A stretch of DNA of 14,983 bases from Actinomycetes bacterium (lineage in GTDB: Bacteria > Actinomycetota > Thermoleophilia > Gaiellales > Gaiellaceae), in contig JAUXJK010000015.1 in the NCBI GenBank assembly GCA_030624785.1, forward strand, positions 1 through 14,983. Direction: 5' to 3'. Of the stretch, positions 1 to 6,630 are shown piece by piece. Every line of letters begins with the position of its first letter. The first letter of the stretch is position 1. Made by a program: the position numbers and the translations under genes. The notes under the pieces are model-generated. The model was not told where the DNA came from and searched no databases. It saw only the letters and a list, made by a program, of their open reading frames with translations.

Positions 1-1427
1 CTCGAGGCCGCAACCAGATGACGCCCAGCGGGAGTGATGGCAATTGCCTGAGGCCGGGCGAGCGCCTCGCCGTGGCGGCAGCCGGCTTCGACCGGGAGTG
101 AGCCGACGCAACCGTCGGTTCCGGCAACGGGCACGATGTGTCCGCTAGCCACATCCCGCGAGAGCACGACAACGGCATCGCGCTCAGGTGCCGCCAGATA
201 CAGATGATCTCCGTCCGAGCTCAGAGCCAGATCGCGTGCTCCGTTAAGTCGCGCACCGGCGACGCATTGCGGGTCGGTCGCCGGTGCGCTCGAGTCGGTA
301 AGACAACCGGGCACGAGCTGCGCAAGTTCTCCACTTTGCGGGTCGCGCGCAAACGCTGCCAGGCTCCCCGCGTTCGGCGACGCGACGTATACATGACGCC
401 CGTCACGACTGATCGCGAGTGCCGCAGGATCGCCAAGACCCTGCGCCGCTGAGCATTCGGTTTGCGCCGGGAGGCCTCCGGTATCTCCCCCACGGTCATC
501 GCTGACAAACGAGCTGAGGCTCAGAGCACCAGTGATCGCGTTACGCGCAAACACGACGATCGTGCGTGATACGGCAGCGACAACGTACACATGGGCTCCG
601 TCGGGACTAACCGCGACTGCCGAGGCTCCATCTAGGGGAGCGGCGGCCTCGCAGTCAGGGTCGCGCAAGACGATTGGCGCGCCCGGGTCGATGTCCGTCG
701 AGATGCATCGGGTCACGCCCACGGGTTGCGTAAGTGATCCGTCGATCGGCGAGCGGGTGAGTAGCGATACGGCGTCCGCGACTCCTGCAGCCACGTAGAT
801 GTGCCTGCCGTCAGGACTTACGGCGAGATCCGCCGGCCCGGCGACGCCCTGTACGGCGACACAGCCCGGTTCACTCGCGACGGGGCCAAGCTCGCTCTGA
901 ACCTCGTCAGCGACACACGCGTTTGGGCCCTGGGTCAGCGCCCCAGTCCTGGCATCGCGCGTGAGGGCCGATATGGCACTCCGGGAAGGTGACGCCGCGT
1001 AGACCTGCCGTCCGTCGGGGCTAGTCACGATTGACGCAACGCCACCGAGACCTGTCGCGGGCGTGCATCCGCTCGACCCTGTCGCCCCGACACACGGCGC
1101 CACGGTCCGGGTGAAGGCCCCGCCAGCATCCCGCTCGAAGGTAGCGATCAATGACGCATTGGGCGCGGCGACGTACACATGCGCTCCGTCGACGCTGACC
1201 TCGACGTCGGCTGCACCGTCGAGGGCGGCCGCCGCGCTGCAGGCGCCGCCCAGCGTCGGCGCTACGCATCCTGTCGAGGGTGTGCTTGCAAACAGCGTGC
1301 CGGTCGGGCCCGGTAGAGCCACCGCCACCTGAGCAGCCAGCAGCATCGCGGCAAACGCGACAAGAAAAAGGAGACATCGCTGAAGTCGAGACACCGTTTG
1401 ATCCGCAGACGCAGGCGCCCCATGCAT
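1..1427 (-). CDS. Secreted lactonase-like beta-propeller protein, C-terminus beyond the window
   Basis: The minus frame is open from 1427 to the window edge (475 codons, no stop), so the C-terminus is missing. From ATG 1427 a 12-residue lead precedes a signal-peptide-like segment (about residues 13-37, arginines followed by a Leu/Ala/Val-rich core ending near AVA); a GTG at 1394 would give a more classical signal peptide. The rest is seven repeats of 58-70 residues, each with an SPDG-like turn followed by a VYVA-type strand, at residues 78, 136, 204, 274, 340, 403 and 465. This is the hallmark of seven-stranded 6-phosphogluconolactonase/YVTN-type propellers. Cysteines occur in pairs in the loops between blades (54/63, 112/121, 171/189, 241/259, 375/388, 440/450; a single C325). 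Known: such proteins are exported propellers common in Thermoleophilia. Enzyme activity and ligand are unknown; I see no basis for claiming lactonase activity. Confidence 0.85.
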   Translation of the reverse strand, partial: MHGAPASADQTVSRLQRCLLFLVAFAAMLLAAQVAVALPGPTGTLFASTPSTGCVAPTLGGACSAAAALDGAADVEVSVDGAHVYVAAPNASLIATFERDAGGAFTRTVAPCVGATGSSGCTPATGLGGVASIVTSPDGRQVYAASPSRSAISALTRDARTGALTQGPNACVADEVQSELGPVASEPGCVAVQGVAGPADLAVSPDGRHIYVAAGVADAVSLLTRSPIDGSLTQPVGVTRCISTDIDPGAPIVLRDPDCEAAAPLDGASAVAVSPDGAHVYVVAAVSRTIVVFARNAITGALSLSSFVSDDRGGDTGGLPAQTECSAAQGLGDPAALAISRDGRHVYVASPNAGSLAAFARDPQSGELAQLVPGCLTDSSAPATDPQCVAGARLNGARDLALSSDGDHLYLAAPERDAVVVLSRDVASGHIVPVAGTDGCVGSLPVEAGCRHGEALARPQAIAITPAGRHLVAAS

Positions 1428-1455
1428 GCGCGCGATTCGCTTCGGTCAGGGCCGG

Positions 1456-1484
1456 AGTCTACGGAGCTAGGGGTGTGATCACAA
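1456..1484 (-). promoter_or_regulatory. Candidate sigma70-type promoter of the propeller gene
   Basis: On the minus strand TTGTGA (1484-1479) and TAGACT (1461-1456) are separated by exactly 17 nt, each matching the -35 and -10 consensus at four of six bases. Transcription would start near 1449, leaving a leader of about 22 nt before ATG 1427. The -35 box overlaps the palindrome at 1474-1483, which would allow repression by a protein bound there. Inferred from sequence only. Confidence 0.4.
1474..1483. promoter_or_regulatory. Palindrome TGTGATCACA, candidate operator
   Basis: This is a perfect 10-bp inverted repeat in the 157-nt divergent region between the propeller gene and the amino-acid oxidase gene. 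It overlaps the proposed -35 box of the propeller promoter and lies about 100 nt upstream of the oxidase start. The half-site TGTGA is seen in CRP-type operators, but the usual six-base spacer is absent here, so no regulator family is assigned. Confidence 0.3.
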
Positions 1485-1571
1485 CGGAGAGCGCGGTCCG
1501 CGAGCTCGCCGTTTCGCTCCCGAACGCAAATGAGTGATCCGGCCGCCTTCGTCCACTAGCGGCTGAGCGCC

Positions 1572-1577
1572 TATAAC
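1572..1577 (+). promoter_or_regulatory. Candidate -10 box for a leaderless transcript of the oxidase gene
   Basis: TATAAC ends 7 nt before ATG 1585, so a transcript starting at the usual distance would begin at or next to the A of the start codon. No Shine-Dalgarno sequence is visible upstream of this ATG, which agrees with leaderless initiation, a common mode in Actinobacteria. No convincing -35 box was found. Confidence 0.4.
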
Positions 1578-1584
1578 TACCCGG

Positions 1585-2838
1585 ATGGTTGGCGGCCAGG
1601 ATGTCGTGATCGTTGGCGGCGGCGCCATCGGCGTCTGCTGCGCACTCGAACTCGCTCGAGCCGGCGCACAGGTCACTCTGATCGAGCGGGGCGCAGAGCT
1701 CGCGTGGGGGTGCTCCGCTGGCAACGCCGGTTTCATCTGCCCTGGTCACTCGGCTCCGATCACCTCGCTCGAATCGCTCGAGCTCGGCCTGCGCAATCTG
1801 CTCAAGCCCGACGGAGCGTTCTATCTAAAGGTCGATCCGTCACTCGCCCCATGGCTGGCGCGATTCGTCGCCGCATGCCGGCCAGACCGTGTACGACGCG
1901 GCGCCGACGCCATGCGCGAGCTAGCGACGGCGAGCCTCAAGCTGCATGCATCATTTTCGGAGGAAGGACTCGCAACAACGTTTAGCAACCGCGGAATCCT
2001 CATTGCGGCAGAGACGCCAGAGGGCCTGGCGAGCCTCGTAGCCGAAGGAAGCGCCAATGCGCAGGCTGGACTCCGCACCGAAGAACTCGACGGTGCGGAA
2101 GCCCGCTCGCTCGAACCCGAGCTAGGTTCATCGGTCGTCGGCGGAATGCACTACCCGGACGAGGCCCATTGCGACAGCGCAGGTTTTGTTGAAGCGATCG
2201 CGACTGCGGCCCGAGACGCCGGGGCAAAACTGCAAACTCGCGTCGAGGCGCTCCGCCTCCTCAGATCTGGCGGGCGCGTAGGAGGCGTCGAGACGACACG
2301 AGGACGACTACATGCCGACACTGTGGTGCTCGCCGCAGGAGCGTGGACGTCTCAACTTGCCCGAGACGCGGGCGTTTTTGTCCCCGTCGTTGGCGGCAAG
2401 GGCTACCACGTCGAGCTTCCTGACAAGCCCTCGGGTCCGCGTGTCCCGGTGCTGTTCAAGGAGTCGCGAGTTGCAGTCACACCCCTGTCCGGCCGTGTGC
2501 GTATTGGTGGGACATTCGAGCTTTGCGGTCTAGACGAGAGCGTTTCTCCTCGTCGCGTCGCGGCACTCGTCGCTGGCGCATCTCGCGGCATGCCAAACCT
2601 GAGCGGCCGCACGCGACTGTCGACCTGGCGCGGGCTACGACCGTGCGCTCCGGATGGGGTCCCGATAATCGGTGCAAGCGAGCGCCTCCCCAACCTCGTA
2701 CTGGCCACAGGCCACGCTCACATGGGCCTTGCTCTGGCCCCGATCACGGGTCGCCTGGTTCGGGAGATCGTCGGCGACGAGGAACCAAGCCATGACCTGC
2801 AGGCAGTCAGGCCCGACCGGTTTCGACCGCTTATCTGA
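1585..2838 (+). CDS. FAD-dependent amino-acid oxidase/dehydrogenase (DadA/DAO family)
   Basis: A 417-residue protein of usual length for D-amino-acid dehydrogenase-type flavoproteins, which oxidise amino acids to imino acids and pass electrons to oxygen or a membrane carrier. Residues 7-16 hold the Rossmann dinucleotide motif VIVGGGAIG with the FAD-ribose acidic residue E34 at the end of the second strand. A GNAGFICP stretch near residue 47 and the C-terminal GLRPCAPDGVPIIG followed by TGHAHMGLALAPITG (from about residue 350) are typical of the DAO fold and contact the flavin and substrate. Substrate cannot be read from sequence; D-alanine, hydroxyproline or another small amino acid are all possible. 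It has no membrane segment. A -10-like box just before the ATG suggests a leaderless mRNA. The F420 oxidoreductase gene follows 93 nt downstream on the same strand, but with its own promoter-like box. Confidence 0.85.
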   Translation: MVGGQDVVIVGGGAIGVCCALELARAGAQVTLIERGAELAWGCSAGNAGFICPGHSAPITSLESLELGLRNLLKPDGAFYLKVDPSLAPWLARFVAACRPDRVRRGADAMRELATASLKLHASFSEEGLATTFSNRGILIAAETPEGLASLVAEGSANAQAGLRTEELDGAEARSLEPELGSSVVGGMHYPDEAHCDSAGFVEAIATAARDAGAKLQTRVEALRLLRSGGRVGGVETTRGRLHADTVVLAAGAWTSQLARDAGVFVPVVGGKGYHVELPDKPSGPRVPVLFKESRVAVTPLSGRVRIGGTFELCGLDESVSPRRVAALVAGASRGMPNLSGRTRLSTWRGLRPCAPDGVPIIGASERLPNLVLATGHAHMGLALAPITGRLVREIVGDEEPSHDLQAVRPDRFRPLI

Positions 2839-2841
2839 GAG

Positions 2842-2856
2842 ATCGCTCCTGGCGAT
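2842..2856 (+). terminator. Small hairpin just after the oxidase gene
   Basis: ATCGC and GCGAT form a 5-bp stem around a 5-nt loop, beginning 4 nt after the oxidase stop codon. There is no following T-run, so it is at most a weak or factor-assisted terminator or a 3'-end stabiliser. Low confidence. Confidence 0.15.
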
Positions 2857-2919
2857 GGACCCGGACAGAACGAGAGGTGAATGCGATCCGATGAGGCCGC
2901 CCCATGCTCTGAGCGTCTC

Positions 2920-2925
2920 TATGCT
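2920..2925 (+). promoter_or_regulatory. Candidate -10 box for a leaderless LLM oxidoreductase mRNA
   Basis: TATGCT (TAnnnT pattern) is followed by 6 nt and then ATG 2932, so transcription would start at the initiation codon. No ribosome binding site is visible upstream of this ATG. It supports ATG 2932 over an in-frame ATG at 2881, whose extra 17 residues do not resemble the family. Confidence 0.4.
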
Positions 2926-2931
2926 CGATGC

Positions 2932-3774
2932 ATGAAGATCGGAGTGACCATCTTCTCGACGGAGTATGCGATCGATCCCGTCGAGCTTGGGAAGCGGCTC
3001 GAAGACCTCGGTTTCGAATCGCTGGTCCTCGCGGAGCACACTCACATTCCGGCCAGCCGCCGCACGCCGTTCCCGGGCGGCGGCGCGCTTCCCCGCGAGT
3101 ACTCGTGGACATATGACCCGTTCTTGACACTCACGGCAATTGCAGGAGCAACGGAACGCCTTCTCCTAGCCACGGGCGTGTGCCTGGTAACGGAACGCGA
3201 CCCGCTTGTGACAGCAAAGGCCGTCTCGACGCTCGATCACTTCTCGAACGGTCGGTTCCTGTTCGGCGTAGGCGCGGGCTGGAACGAAGACGAGCTCGAG
3301 AACCACGGAACTGATCCGAAGAAGCGCTGGAAGGTACTACGCGAGCGCGTGGAGGCGATGCGAGAGCTGTGGACGACTGACAGCGCCAGCTACCACGGCG
3401 AAACCGTTGAGTTTGACGACGTATGGCAGTGGCCCAAGCCACAGCAGAAGCCGCATCCTCCCGTGCTGCTTGGCGCAAGCACACCAAAGGCGATCGAGCG
3501 GGCCGTCCGATACTGCGATGGTTGGATGCCAAGCGGCCTCGGCGGCGTTACCGAATGGGGTCCGCTCGTTAGCGAGCTTCGTCAACGCTTTGCAGACGCC
3601 GGCAAGCCGAGGCCGAGCGTCTCGATCTACGGCGCCGCCGCCGATCTGGAAACGCTCAAGGGGCACGCGGCAGCCGGGGTCGATCGTGCAATTCTCCGCC
3701 TGCCTTGCGCGCCCGCGGAGGAGATCGTGCCCCTCCTCGAGAAGCATGCCACCCTCATCGCGAGGTTCGCCTAG
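2932..3774 (+). CDS. LLM-class F420-dependent oxidoreductase (TIGR03619-like)
   Basis: A 280-residue cytosolic TIM-barrel protein of the bacterial luciferase-like family that uses deazaflavin F420. The start at MKIGVTIF gives the usual family N-terminus. Diagnostic segments are LAEHTHIP (33-40), a following SRRTPFPGGG stretch, the TERDPLVTAK region (87-96), LDHFSNGRFLFGVGAGWN (101-118) and a WPKPQQKPHPPVLLGA stretch near residue 167. Together they match the TIGR03619 subgroup found in F420-producing Actinobacteria; the substrates of most members are unknown, and I infer only hydride transfer to or from F420. The gene is convergent with the YihY-type gene, and the two stop codons overlap in the tetranucleotide CTAG at 3771-3774. 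Confidence 0.85.
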   Translation: MKIGVTIFSTEYAIDPVELGKRLEDLGFESLVLAEHTHIPASRRTPFPGGGALPREYSWTYDPFLTLTAIAGATERLLLATGVCLVTERDPLVTAKAVSTLDHFSNGRFLFGVGAGWNEDELENHGTDPKKRWKVLRERVEAMRELWTTDSASYHGETVEFDDVWQWPKPQQKPHPPVLLGASTPKAIERAVRYCDGWMPSGLGGVTEWGPLVSELRQRFADAGKPRPSVSIYGAAADLETLKGHAAAGVDRAILRLPCAPAEEIVPLLEKHATLIARFA

Positions 3775-4886
3775 CTCGACTCGAGCGCTGCTCGTTGCCG
3801 AGCCCCGCGCGACAGGCGCCAGTTGACGACGACTCCGAGCACGATGATGTTGGCCATCAGAAAGAGCCACACCAGCAGTAGCGTGGCGCCGCCGAACGCG
3901 CGAAGCGCGACCAGGTTGTCGGTGAAACGTACGAACAGCGGAACTCCCTGGAAGCTCGCAATGAGCGCTGAGGCGGCTCCGGCGGCGCCTGGCAGGGCCT
4001 GTTTCCACGTCACGTGCGTGTTGGGAACAACGTGATACGCGACCCAGAGCAGACCGAAAACGATGATCGTTGAGAGTGCGATCGCGAAGCCGTATGCAAG
4101 CCGCGTCTCAGCGCCTGCAAGTCGCACCAACAGCTCGACTCCGAGCGAGCCCATGACCAGCGCGGTGAGCAGCACTACAAGCGAGCCGATCAAGATCACG
4201 AACATGAGTGCCTTGCCGCGGGCGACTGGTCGATTCTTGAGTCCGTAGACGAGATTGAAGGCCGATTCAAGCGCGCTGAACAATCCGAGCGAACTCCAGA
4301 GCACGGCGACACCTCCAATCACCGCGAGATAGACCGCCTGTTCACGGAACTCGTTCACCGTCATCGCGAGCCTGCGTCCTGATGCCCCAGGAAATGTTCG
4401 ATTGAGCTGTTCGATCAGGAAGCTCGATTCGTTTTGCTCGCCGATGAGACCTGCGACAGCAAGGCCAATCAAGATCAGCGGGAAGAACGCGAGCAGTCCG
4501 TAGAAGGCGATCAACGCCGCGAGATGGGTGCCTCGCACGTCGAGAAACGTTCTGACCACACCCTTCGTCTCGCGGGCGACAAATGCTCCCGCTTCGGCGC
4601 TCGCTCCCTTCGAGCGCTCGAGGAGGAGCTGCGGCGGTATCACCGATCGAGGGGGCCCACCGCCCGTAGGGGCAGATTGCTCGGTCGAAGCCGCACTGGA
4701 ACCGTTGGCCTCGTCTCGCTCGGAAGCCGCTGGGGTCAGCTTCACGTCTGTTTGTGTTTCCTCGATCTCATCGGTTTTGTACCGAACCGCGTTCGTTCCT
4801 GCTCCGGCAGCCTTGTCGCTCGACGCCGATCGAGCCAGCCGTGACCTACGTCTGAGCATTGCTACGCCGCATGCGCTCGGTCGCAT
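3771..4886 (-). CDS. YihY/virulence factor BrkB family membrane protein
   Basis: The reading frame gives 371 residues. The first 115 or so are hydrophilic and low in complexity; the rest holds six hydrophobic segments at about 122-148, 185-206, 226-248, 263-285, 299-315 and 332-355, as expected for the YihY/BrkB family. Family motifs visible are the Phe/Pro-rich first helix (AFFPLILIG) and VVPNTHVTWKQALPGA (287-302) before helix five. Molecular function is not established for the family (it was once misnamed RNase BN). The start is uncertain: ATG 4886 and ATG 4859 both lie inside the in-frame remnant of the hydantoinase C-terminus, and neither has a clear ribosome binding site. An in-frame GTG at 4745 would avoid that overlap and shorten the tail by 47 residues. 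The stop overlaps that of the convergent F420 gene. Confidence 0.85.
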   Translation of the reverse strand: MRPSACGVAMLRRRSRLARSASSDKAAGAGTNAVRYKTDEIEETQTDVKLTPAASERDEANGSSAASTEQSAPTGGGPPRSVIPPQLLLERSKGASAEAGAFVARETKGVVRTFLDVRGTHLAALIAFYGLLAFFPLILIGLAVAGLIGEQNESSFLIEQLNRTFPGASGRRLAMTVNEFREQAVYLAVIGGVAVLWSSLGLFSALESAFNLVYGLKNRPVARGKALMFVILIGSLVVLLTALVMGSLGVELLVRLAGAETRLAYGFAIALSTIIVFGLLWVAYHVVPNTHVTWKQALPGAAGAASALIASFQGVPLFVRFTDNLVALRAFGGATLLLVWLFLMANIIVLGVVVNWRLSRGARQRAALESS

Positions 4887-5010
4887 CCGTGTCTACGACA
4901 CCGTCATCGGTGACGGACACGCAATAGACATCGCGTGCTCGATCACGCGTGATGATTCCCTGCTCAACATCTCCGAGAACGCGCTCGGGCTCACGTGTCG
5001 AGGGCTCGCC
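4846..5010 (-). pseudogene. Detached C-terminal tail of hydantoinase B, behind an in-frame TAG
   Basis: Reading on in the hydantoinase frame past the TAG at 5013-5011 gives 54 more codons before the next TAG (4848-4846). The translation starts GEPSTREPERVLGDVEQG and continues with TRDRARDVYCVSVTDDG. This matches the usual end of hydantoinase B proteins as I know them: GGGYGDP-like turn, a DPERV helix, an EG-x-(V/I)-S/T-R-E/D-A-R helix, then a VYGVVL-like strand and a DGxVD turn. It therefore looks like real protein sequence cut off by one stop codon. Its 3' end runs 41 nt into the longest YihY reading frame. It has no start codon placed to be expressed alone. Confidence 0.65.
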
Positions 5011-6540
5011 CTAGCCGCCGCCCGACTGGGCGAGACACGAGACGGTTTCGCCCTCCCGCAGGGTGACCAGACCAGATTGAGGGAGCGACTCGCTCTGACC
5101 GTTCGGCAGATTGCGGACGTTCCATGCAGGAACCGCACCGAGCCCACCACGAACACCCCGTGCTGGATTCTTCTCACCGTCTGACACGAATCCAACCGTC
5201 AGCTCGCCTCTCCGGGGCCCGTACTCCACCAGCAGAGCCGGAGCGCCGCGTCTCCACCCCGCTCCCTCGGTGTCAGGCTGGACACGTCGTTGGTGTACGA
5301 CGAGCGGCTGGTAGTACTCGGCCACTTCGATCGAGTCGAGATGACACATGCCGCCGTTCACAGCGTTCAGATACGTGAGCCAACCGTCGGAGTAGGGGCT
5401 GCCTGCTCCCGCGGTTCCGCCTAGGAATATCTGATTTACGTGAGGCTTGCCGCTGACCGGATCGACTCCTGAAACTGCCGCGGAACTCGCAACAAAGAAG
5501 GCGCCGAACTCGGCCATGCCGATCCCGTGGCGTAGCCCTGACATGGCCTGCTGCGTCGAGTTGACGATGCGATCCGCCACGTTTGTCGTGGCGACAGAAC
5601 AGCTAACTGGATGCACCGGAATACCAGCAATACAACCCTCACGGAGGAGCACTCGTACGCGCCGCGCGGATCCACCGTTCTTTGGAATCGTCGGATCGAG
5701 GCTGTTGAACACGCCGATCAACGCCGCCGCGCGCGCAGTTGCCTCGGTCATGTTCAAGCCACAAGGAAGGTTGTCAGGATTGTCGCGAAGATCCACCTCG
5801 ATAGTCCGCTCCTCAGGTGAAACGGTCACGGATGAGCGAACTGCGATGCCCTCGGGTGGAGTCCCGGGAATCGCATCGTGTACCGAGATACCCACGGCCC
5901 TTGCGGTAGGCAACTCCGCGATGGCCGCGGCTATCCGCTGTTCCGAATAGTCGAGCCATTGTGTGTCGAAACGCGTGAGCAAATCCCAGCCGATGTCGTC
6001 CGCGGCGATCTTCAGCTCCCGCTCCCCGAGCCGCGCTGCGGCCATCATCCCGAGGTAGTCGCCATGCCATTGCTCGGGAATGCGGATGCGCACCTCACAC
6101 ATCCGCAGCACGTCGTCGATGTCTGCGTACCCGCGCTGCACGCGAACGCACGGAAATATCAGCGCACCCTCCTCGTAGACGTCCCGTGCCTCGGCGTGAT
6201 ACGTGGTTGGAATCGAGTTGCCGACATCGGCCTGATGGGCCTTGCAGACCATCGTGTAGCGATGGTCACCTTCGTCGTCGAATACAGGAACCAGAATCAC
6301 GTGGTCGCCGGCGTGGGTATTGCCGTGGTACGGAGAGTTGTGCAAGAACGCGTCTCCCGGAGCGAGGTCCGGGTGAAACTCCTTCATCGATGCAACGAGA
6401 AGATCGGCGCCAAGCACATGGATCGGAATGCTCTCGGCGTACGCAAGCAGATCGCCGGTCGCGGTGACCACGCAGCAGGAGAAGTCGCGCGCGCGGTTCA
6501 CGGGCGCCGAGCGTCCGGCACGAAGCAGCGTGTTCCCCAT
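5011..6540 (-). CDS. Hydantoinase B/oxoprolinase family protein, damaged at both ends
   Basis: The ATG-to-stop frame encodes 509 residues of the hydantoinase B (HyuB, N-methylhydantoinase/5-oxoprolinase B domain) family, whose members work with an ATPase-like A subunit to open cyclic amides such as hydantoins or 5-oxoproline in the cytosol. Family segments include ARDFSC near residue 18, SIPIHVLGADL, a HNSPYHGNTHAGDH stretch near residue 67, DLRDNPDNLP, and VATTNVADRIVNSTQQAM with GGTAGAGSPYSDGW in the second half. The frame stops at QSGGG-TAG, exactly where GGG-(Y/W)-G is expected, and family-like sequence resumes after the stop. Upstream, 27 further codons to ATC 6621 look like the true N-terminus. 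No A-subunit gene lies in this window. With both lesions ignored the protein would have 591 residues, a normal length. Whether the truncated product works is unknown. Confidence 0.8.
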   Translation of the reverse strand: MGNTLLRAGRSAPVNRARDFSCCVVTATGDLLAYAESIPIHVLGADLLVASMKEFHPDLAPGDAFLHNSPYHGNTHAGDHVILVPVFDDEGDHRYTMVCKAHQADVGNSIPTTYHAEARDVYEEGALIFPCVRVQRGYADIDDVLRMCEVRIRIPEQWHGDYLGMMAAARLGERELKIAADDIGWDLLTRFDTQWLDYSEQRIAAAIAELPTARAVGISVHDAIPGTPPEGIAVRSSVTVSPEERTIEVDLRDNPDNLPCGLNMTEATARAAALIGVFNSLDPTIPKNGGSARRVRVLLREGCIAGIPVHPVSCSVATTNVADRIVNSTQQAMSGLRHGIGMAEFGAFFVASSAAVSGVDPVSGKPHVNQIFLGGTAGAGSPYSDGWLTYLNAVNGGMCHLDSIEVAEYYQPLVVHQRRVQPDTEGAGWRRGAPALLVEYGPRRGELTVGFVSDGEKNPARGVRGGLGAVPAWNVRNLPNGQSESLPQSGLVTLREGETVSCLAQSGGG

Positions 6541-6621
6541 CTTGCTGGCGATGCCTTCGAAGCGGCTTGCGATGATCGCCAGCTGCGCGCCGTCGAGCTG
6601 AGCTTCTGCGTTGGAGGTGAT
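6541..6621 (-). other. N-terminal coding extension of hydantoinase B without a canonical start
   Basis: The frame upstream of ATG 6540 reads TSNAEAQLDGAQLAIIASRF followed by EGIASK, which fits the first helix of the family (usually Q-L-x-V-x-x-x-R-F-E-x-I-x-x-x-M). No ATG, GTG or TTG occurs between ATG 6540 and the in-frame TAG at 6633-6631, which is the stop of the DUF3054 gene. An ATC at 6621-6619 lies at the place a start would be expected, and a TAGGCT box (6633-6628) ends 6 nt before it, the same geometry as the proposed leaderless start at 2932. A CTG at 6582 is another possible non-standard start. Confidence 0.5.
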
Positions 6622-6630
6622 CGACTGAGC

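Noticed and set aside
138..992. Plus-strand frames of 63-104 codons across 138-992.
   Set aside because: They are antisense shadows of the propeller gene, whose minus frame is open throughout and shows regular SPDG repeats.
4899..4916. Two alternative hairpins, CCGTCA-TCGG-TGACGG and CACCG-TCAT-CGGTG, resembling a terminator or attenuator.
   Set aside because: No T-run follows on either strand and the bases also lie in the hydantoinase tail frame (VTDDG).
4932..4953. Overlapping palindromes CGCGTG-N6-CACGCG and ATCACGCGTGAT, first read as an operator or terminator between the hydantoinase and YihY genes.
   Set aside because: The stretch encodes part of the hydantoinase C-terminal tail in the continuing frame, so the symmetry is more simply a by-product of coding sequence.
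6613..6622. GATCACCTCC on the minus strand, identical to the 16S rRNA 3' end motif; its complement is a perfect Shine-Dalgarno GGAGGTGATC.
   Set aside because: No other rRNA sequence surrounds it, no plus-strand start codon follows at a useful distance, and it is explained as coding sequence (I-T-S).
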